From: an uncultured Clostridia bacterium
GTDB taxonomy: Bacteria; Bacillota; Clostridia; Oscillospirales; Acutalibacteraceae
Length of the DNA: 36,445 bases
NCBI GenBank assembly: GCA_946499275.1
Contig: CAMMRL010000024.1
Coordinates: forward strand, 1-36,445
Direction of reading: 5' to 3'
The notes beneath the pieces were generated by a model, which did no database searches, was not told the DNA's origin, and worked only from the letters and a program-made list of their open reading frames with translations. Both the position numbers and the translations under genes were made by a program. Each line of letters starts with the position of its first letter. The stretch's first letter is position 1. This document shows positions 32,852 through 36,445 of the stretch, piece after piece.

Positions 32852-34096
32852 ATGGAACGAATCATTCTACATTCCGACATGAATAACTTTTATGCCTCGG
32901 TGGAGTGTCTGTACAACCCCGATTTAAGGGGGAAGCCGGTGGCGGTGGCAGGCGATCCGGAAGCCCGGCACGGCATTGTCCTGGCAAAAAATGAGGACGC
33001 CAAACGGTTTGGCGTCCAGACAGGCGATCCTCTGTGGATGGCCAGGCAGAAATGTCCGGACATTGTGTTCACCCCGCCCCATTATGACCGCTATATGCAG
33101 TTTTCCAAGGCTGCACGGGAAATCTACGGCGAATACACCGATCAGGTGGAACCCTACGGCCTGGACGAGTGCTGGCTGGACGTGACCGGCAGCATCGGCC
33201 TGTTCGGGGACGGCAGGACGATTGCCGACGAACTGCGGAGGCGCATCCGGCAGGAGCTGGGCGTCACCGTGTCGGTGGGGGTCAGCTACAACAAAATCTT
33301 TGCGAAGCTGGGTTCGGACATGAAAAAGCCGGACGCCACCACCGTCATCACCAGCGACCGATTCAAAGAAATTGTCTGGCCGCTGCCGGTGAGCGACCTG
33401 CTGTATGTCGGCCGGGCGACCCACCAGAAGCTGAAACGATACTGTATCAAGACAATCGGCGATCTGGCAAATGCCCGCCAGGACTTTTTAAGGAGTATCC
33501 TCGGGAAAAACGGGGTGATGCTCTGGCGTTTTGCCAACGGGCTGGACACGTCGCCGGTATCGAACATCGGAGCCAAATCGCTGATTAAGTCGATTGGCAA
33601 CAGCACCACCGCCCCCCGTGATCTGGTGACCGACGAAGACATCAAAATCACCCTGTATGTGCTGTGCGAAAGCGTGTCGGCCCGGATGCGGGAATACGGC
33701 TTTGTGTGCGATACCGTGCAGCTCGGGGTGCGGGACAACGAGCTGCACAGCTATGAACGCCAGGGCAGACTCTCCTATCCCAACCGGACGGCGAAAGCCC
33801 TGTTTGAAAAAGCGTTTGAGTTGTACAAGCGTCATCATCTGTCCGGCAAGCCGGTGCGCTCCCTGAGCGTGCGGGCCTGCCGCCTCTCCCTAAACGAACA
33901 TGAGCAGCTGTCCCTGCTGCCGGACGTGGCCGCCATCCAGAAGCAGGAGGAATTGGAGAGCGCGGTGGACGCCCTACGCGGCCGGTTCGGGCATTTTGCC
34001 GTGCGGCGGGGGCTCCTGCTGGCTGACCGCCGGCTTTCCAGCCTGAACCCCAAGGACAACCATATCATCCACCCGGAATCCTTTTTCAAAAGCTGA
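32852..34096 (+). CDS. dinB: Y-family DNA polymerase (DinB/Pol IV type)
   Basis: A 414-residue translesion polymerase. Catalytic Asp in HSDMNNFYASVE (about residue 9) and the Asp-Glu pair in PYGLDECWLDV; VSVGVSYNKIFAKLGSDMKKPD is the fingers/palm signature. The helix-hairpin-helix and little-finger regions are present and EQLSLLP near the end fits the beta-clamp binding motif. Start at 32852 (MERIILHSDMNNFYAS) follows GAGGGAGA. Length is normal and the gene looks intact. Such polymerases occur on many Clostridia mobile elements and may be error-prone. A TATAAT at 32815 may be part of its promoter. Confidence 0.93.
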   Translation: MERIILHSDMNNFYASVECLYNPDLRGKPVAVAGDPEARHGIVLAKNEDAKRFGVQTGDPLWMARQKCPDIVFTPPHYDRYMQFSKAAREIYGEYTDQVEPYGLDECWLDVTGSIGLFGDGRTIADELRRRIRQELGVTVSVGVSYNKIFAKLGSDMKKPDATTVITSDRFKEIVWPLPVSDLLYVGRATHQKLKRYCIKTIGDLANARQDFLRSILGKNGVMLWRFANGLDTSPVSNIGAKSLIKSIGNSTTAPRDLVTDEDIKITLYVLCESVSARMREYGFVCDTVQLGVRDNELHSYERQGRLSYPNRTAKALFEKAFELYKRHHLSGKPVRSLSVRACRLSLNEHEQLSLLPDVAAIQKQEELESAVDALRGRFGHFAVRRGLLLADRRLSSLNPKDNHIIHPESFFKS

Positions 34097-34097
34097 A

Positions 34098-34126
34098 GGG
34101 CGCCGTTTGCACGGCGCCCCTCTTTT
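34098..34126 (+). terminator. Rho-independent terminator of the polymerase gene
   Basis: GGGCGCCGT, loop TTGC, ACGGCGCCC, then CTCTTTT. It starts two bases after the stop codon. Confidence 0.9.
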
Positions 34127-34556
34127 ATGCTTTTGGATTTCCATATTCCCGCTGCATGGCGTCCATGGACACCACCCACTGCTTGCCGAATTTGCAGACA
34201 TCGACGCCGTTTACCAGCTTCCCGTAGGCAATCGCTTTTCGCAGGGTGCTCTCGTTCAACTGCCAAAGGGCCGTTGCGTCGCTGAAAGCCATCAGGCCGT
34301 CAAACGGCGTTTTGACCTCCTTGCCGTTTTCCCACAACTCGTCGCAGGAAAGGTCCAGATCGTCATTCCATACGACGCCGTAGCCGCCCTGATCCACCGC
34401 AACATCGTAGAATACATTGTCTTCTTTCAGCGCCTGAAACGCCGGCCACTTGTCGAAAAGGGGCGTTACGTCATAGAGTTTTGTCACGCCTTCCGCGAAT
34501 TGCACACTGAGTCGATATCCGGGCAGCGGGGATACATTTTTCACCTTATGAAACAT
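34125..34556 (-). CDS. DUF2442 protein with C-terminal DNA-binding-like domain
   Basis: A 143-residue protein. The first 80 residues are DUF2442 (VSPLPGYRLSVQFAEGVTKLYDVTPL, excerpt YRLSVQFAEG, and DLSCDELWENG). Residues 90-140 (LWQLNESTLRKAIAYGKLV, then DVCKFGKQWVVS) look like a short helix-turn-helix module. DUF2442 genes are often paired with DUF4160 genes, a proposed toxin-antitoxin-like pair; here the partner, 30 bases upstream, is broken. ATG at 34556 follows AGGAGG by 7 bases. It is convergent with the polymerase gene. Confidence 0.8.
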   Translation of the reverse strand: MFHKVKNVSPLPGYRLSVQFAEGVTKLYDVTPLFDKWPAFQALKEDNVFYDVAVDQGGYGVVWNDDLDLSCDELWENGKEVKTPFDGLMAFSDATALWQLNESTLRKAIAYGKLVNGVDVCKFGKQWVVSMDAMQREYGNPKA

Positions 34557-34586
34557 CGTCCGGCCTCCTTTCCGTTTACAAACGCG

Positions 34587-35069
34587 TTATTCCAACGGCG
34601 GGAGCTGCTGGAATTCCTGTGTCTTCCAGATCTGCATAAGCGCCGTCTGATGGAGAGAAACCTATTCCTTCACCATTTCTAACGCTTTCGAGGGCAGGGC
34701 CCCCTCCAGTACGGAGCCGTCCTGAATGGAAATAGCGGCGGTATGTTCTCCGTATATGGCGTGAATATGCGGCGGATTATGTTCGGCCTGCTGGAAATAC
34801 ATCCGTATGACAAATAGCCAGAAGTCCGGCCAGGCTAAAACCAGATGTGGGCATTTCCTCAAAGCCATCGCCACAGGCTCTCCCGTGCGAACACCGTACT
34901 TTTTCGCTGGGATAGACTTTGCCAGGATCACGCCTGTCCGGTTCTCCGGGTCGCCGCTGATAGCGGAAGGGATCAGACGAAGATCTTCTTCCCCCGCTGC
35001 AACGCGCCGGGCGGCCTCCCAGGACAGATAGGCGCTATTCACATCCACATGAAAAATCAATCGTTCCAT
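34587..35069 (-). pseudogene. Chimera: truncated DinB N-terminus joined in frame to DUF4160, with nonsense codon
   Basis: The frame from ATG 35069 opens as a second Y-family polymerase (MERLIFHVDVNSAYLSWEAA through GVILAKSIPAKKYGVRTGEP and LRKCPHLVLAWPDF). Near 34820 it switches without frame loss to a DUF4160 protein (VIRMYFQQAEHNPPHIHAIYG, then VLEGALPSKALEMVKE). TAG at 34662 stops it, but the same frame continues VSLHQTALMQIWKTQEFQQL to TAA at 34587, the normal DUF4160 end; the TAG stands where Trp is usual. So a deletion fused two genes and a point mutation followed. A 135-residue hybrid could still be made; ribosome site AAGGAA is kept. Confidence 0.8.
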
Positions 35070-35120
35070 AATCATTTCCTTATCTGTTCGACCATGTGTT
35101 TTTGCCCTGACGCTTCTTTT

Positions 35121-35129
35121 ATTATAGCA
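35121..35129 (-). promoter_or_regulatory. Extended -10 promoter for the DinB-DUF4160 chimera
   Basis: Minus strand TGCTATAAT, about 50 bases before the ATG at 35069. No clear -35. Confidence 0.5.
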
Positions 35130-35332
35130 CGCGTTGAAAAGAAAGTCCCCCATTGTTAAGCCGCTTCGTAGCTTATCAATGAGGTCCGCAATCAATCTAA
35201 ACTTTTAAGATTCTCCCTCCAGCACGTATTAGCCAGTATAGTCTGCCGGGACAGCCGCAAACAAACGGAGAGGCAAGCACAACCTGGCATGAAATTGGCA
35301 CGGAAAAATCCGGAATCGATACGGTTTTGCGC

Positions 35333-35361
35333 TTGTCCTGTATAAAGCACCATGCTATACT
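35333..35361 (+). promoter_or_regulatory. SigA-type promoter upstream of the IS3 element
   Basis: TTGTCC, 17-base spacer ending in TGC, TATACT with extended -10. It points toward the IS; no other gene follows before it. Confidence 0.5.
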
Positions 35362-35453
35362 GAACATGCTTCAAGGTATATCCAAAAACGAATACACAAA
35401 AAAGGCCGCCTGATGATGAACCGGTTCAGAAAAACCGTACAATAGACAAAAAG

Positions 35454-35487
35454 CCCCCTATGTAGGAAAATAGAACTACATAGGGGG
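35454..35487. repeat. Perfect hairpin in front of the IS3 orfA
   Basis: CCCCCTATGTAG, 10-base loop, CTACATAGGGGG. Its right arm supplies the G-run used as orfA ribosome site, so pairing would hide it. It probably lies at or near the left end of the IS and could limit read-through or translation. Confidence 0.75.
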
Positions 35488-35494
35488 TATTTGT

Positions 35495-35767
35495 ATGGCA
35501 GGGAAAAAAGGAATGAAAAAGTATGCAGCAGGGATACGGGAAGAAGTGATGTCACGAATCCGCGCAGGGGAAAGCCAACGTGCGCTGAGCCGGGAGTATG
35601 GGATCAGCCGGTGGGCGATTCAGTGCTGGCAGAAGGAACCAGCCCTTCCCAAGACGAGAGGGCGCAAACCGGCAAAAACACTAGCGGAGTACAAGGTTGA
35701 GAACAAACGGCTCAGGATGGAAAACGAGCTATTGCGGGATTTTCTGCGCTCCACAGAAAGGAAGTGA
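35495..35767 (+). CDS. IS3-family transposase OrfA
   Basis: A 90-residue DNA-binding protein. The helix-turn-helix is ESQRALSREYGISRWAIQCW (residues about 26-45) and the C-terminal heptad region EYKVENKRLRMENELLRDFL is a leucine zipper. ATG at 35495 follows GGGGG by 7 bases; that G-run is the right arm of the hairpin. Its TGA overlaps the OrfB start (GTGA). OrfB is in the -1 frame, so frameshifting could make an OrfAB fusion, the usual active transposase. Confidence 0.92.
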   Translation: MAGKKGMKKYAAGIREEVMSRIRAGESQRALSREYGISRWAIQCWQKEPALPKTRGRKPAKTLAEYKVENKRLRMENELLRDFLRSTERK

Positions 35768-36445
35768 GGCCAAGGGCAAAATACGCCGTAATCTACCAGC
35801 ACAGAAACGAATATCCGGTATCCGTTATGTGCCGCTTCTTTCAAGTATCCCGAAGCGGATACTATGATTTCGTTCACCGTCTGGGTAGGCCGGAGAAAGA
35901 CGCGGCTCTTGCAGCGATCATCGCGGAACAGCGGGAGCGCAGCTTTCGTACATATGGCTACCGCAGGATGTGGCTGGTGCTGGAGAAGCGCGGCATCCAC
36001 CGCAATCCCAAGACCATCCTGCGTATCATGGAGAAATACGGCTTGCTTGCGGAAATCCGACGGCGCAGAAAATGGGTCAATATGGGCCAGCAGGTACATA
36101 AATACGAAAACCTGTTGAACCGCCAGTTCCATGCGGACAGACCCAACAGCAAATGGGTAACGGATATCTCCTACATCCATACAAAGCAAGGCGTACTGTA
36201 TCTGTCCATGATCCGGGATCTTTACGACAACAGCATCGTGGCCTACAAGACCGGAACACAGCAAACGGTAAATCTGGTGCTGGACACCATTCGGCTGGCT
36301 ATGCGCAGAGAGAAAAAGAGGGTCGCCGCAGAGTTGCAGCTCCACAGCGACCAGGGGTTTCAGTATACCTCACAAGCATACTTTAACCTAACACAAGCAT
36401 ACGGCATTACGCCGTCCATGTCAAGAAAAGGTAACCCATATGACA
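35764..36445 (+). CDS. IS3-family transposase OrfB (DDE integrase core), 3' end outside window
   Basis: At least 227 residues from GTG 35764 (RPRAKYAVIYQHRNEYPVS), open to the window edge. The HTH_21-like segment TYGYRRMWLVLEKRGIHRNP is followed by the integrase core: first Asp in KWVTDISYIHT, second Asp in LHSDQGFQYTS, then GITPSMSRKGNPYD, just before the expected catalytic Glu. No lesion is seen, so the element may be active. Start overlaps the OrfA stop by four bases; expression is probably by coupling or -1 frameshift. Confidence 0.93.
   Translation, partial: MRPRAKYAVIYQHRNEYPVSVMCRFFQVSRSGYYDFVHRLGRPEKDAALAAIIAEQRERSFRTYGYRRMWLVLEKRGIHRNPKTILRIMEKYGLLAEIRRRRKWVNMGQQVHKYENLLNRQFHADRPNSKWVTDISYIHTKQGVLYLSMIRDLYDNSIVAYKTGTQQTVNLVLDTIRLAMRREKKRVAAELQLHSDQGFQYTSQAYFNLTQAYGITPSMSRKGNPYD

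Larger units (their letters stand above)
35070..35494. other. Intergenic region between the chimera and the IS3 genes
   Basis: About 425 bases with no convincing gene. It holds a minus-strand extended -10, a plus-strand promoter and the hairpin in front of orfA, listed separately. The plus-strand promoter has no gene of its own before the IS, so a former gene may have been cut by it. Confidence 0.4.
30985..36445 (+). mobile_element. Candidate sigK-intervening (skin-like) element, left part
   Basis: From the exact break in sigK onward every gene is of mobile-element type: helix-turn-helix replication/regulatory protein, ArpU-like protein, Y-family polymerase, DUF2442/DUF4160 remnants and an IS3 element. 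Known skin elements split sigK and are excised by a large serine recombinase encoded near one end. Neither the recombinase nor the sigK 3' part is in the window, so the right border is unknown and the end given is only the window edge. The alternative is simple gene decay. Confidence 0.6.
35454..36445 (+). mobile_element. IS3-family insertion sequence, incomplete at the window edge
   Basis: OrfA and OrfB in overlapping frames, as in IS3-family elements. The left terminal repeat cannot be fixed without the right one, so the left limit is approximate. Confidence 0.85.

Noticed and set aside
35405..35446. Short frame MMNRFRKTVQ just before the IS, perhaps a gene cut by the insertion
   Set aside because: No convincing ribosome site and only ten codons; the promoter upstream is noted instead.

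Overview
The window looks like chromosome from an endospore-forming, fairly GC-rich Clostridia (Oscillospiraceae/Ruminococcaceae type; the family is inferred). Evidence: spoIIID and a sigK-type sigma factor, a glgB-glgC-glgD-glgA glycogen cluster with the Firmicute GlgC/GlgD pair, consensus SigA-like promoters, strong AGGAGG ribosome sites and several TTG/GTG starts. No rRNA, tRNA, CRISPR array or riboswitch was recognised.

Layout. 1-2.2 kb (minus): VanR/VanS-like two-component pair followed by the start of a membrane-anchored protein cut by the left edge. 2.3-3.5 kb (minus): two small membrane proteins, one YccF-like. 3.8-4.8 kb (plus): uroporphyrinogen-decarboxylase/MtaA-like protein. 5.0-6.1 kb (minus): acyltransferase-3 pseudogene with a frameshift and a nonsense codon. 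6.1-10.1 kb: divergent phosphoglucomutase and asparagine synthase B. 10.2-13.8 kb (plus): GntR(YtrA)-ABC ATPase-ABC permease operon with its own promoter and candidate operator. 13.8-16.1 kb: spoIIID (minus) and prfC (plus). 16.2-18.4 kb (minus): DUF134/NifX-like readthrough ORF plus zinc alcohol dehydrogenase under a perfect consensus promoter carrying a palindrome. 18.6-20.7 kb (minus): AGCS amino-acid symporter and a small Cys/Asp-rich membrane protein. 20.9-21.7 kb: SAM methyltransferase. 21.8-29.4 kb (minus): nagA and the glycogen genes. 29.7-30.1 kb: PH-domain-like protein.

The most interesting region is 30.3-36.4 kb. The sigK gene, complete at its N-terminus including a hydrophobic pro-sequence, stops inside the region 4.2 recognition helix. 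It is followed by mobile-element-type genes: a helix-turn-helix replication/regulatory protein, an ArpU/sigma-4-like protein, a Y-family polymerase, a DUF2442 protein, a DinB-DUF4160 chimera and an IS3 insertion sequence. This is what the left end of a sigK-intervening (skin-like) element would look like. The recombinase and the 3' part of sigK would lie beyond the right edge, so the claim cannot be closed here.

How the genes fit together: phosphoglucomutase supplies glucose-1-phosphate, GlgC/GlgD make ADP-glucose, GlgA polymerises and GlgB branches. SpoIIID and pro-SigK act in the mother cell late in sporulation; in Bacillus, SpoIIID helps activate sigK and the skin recombinase.
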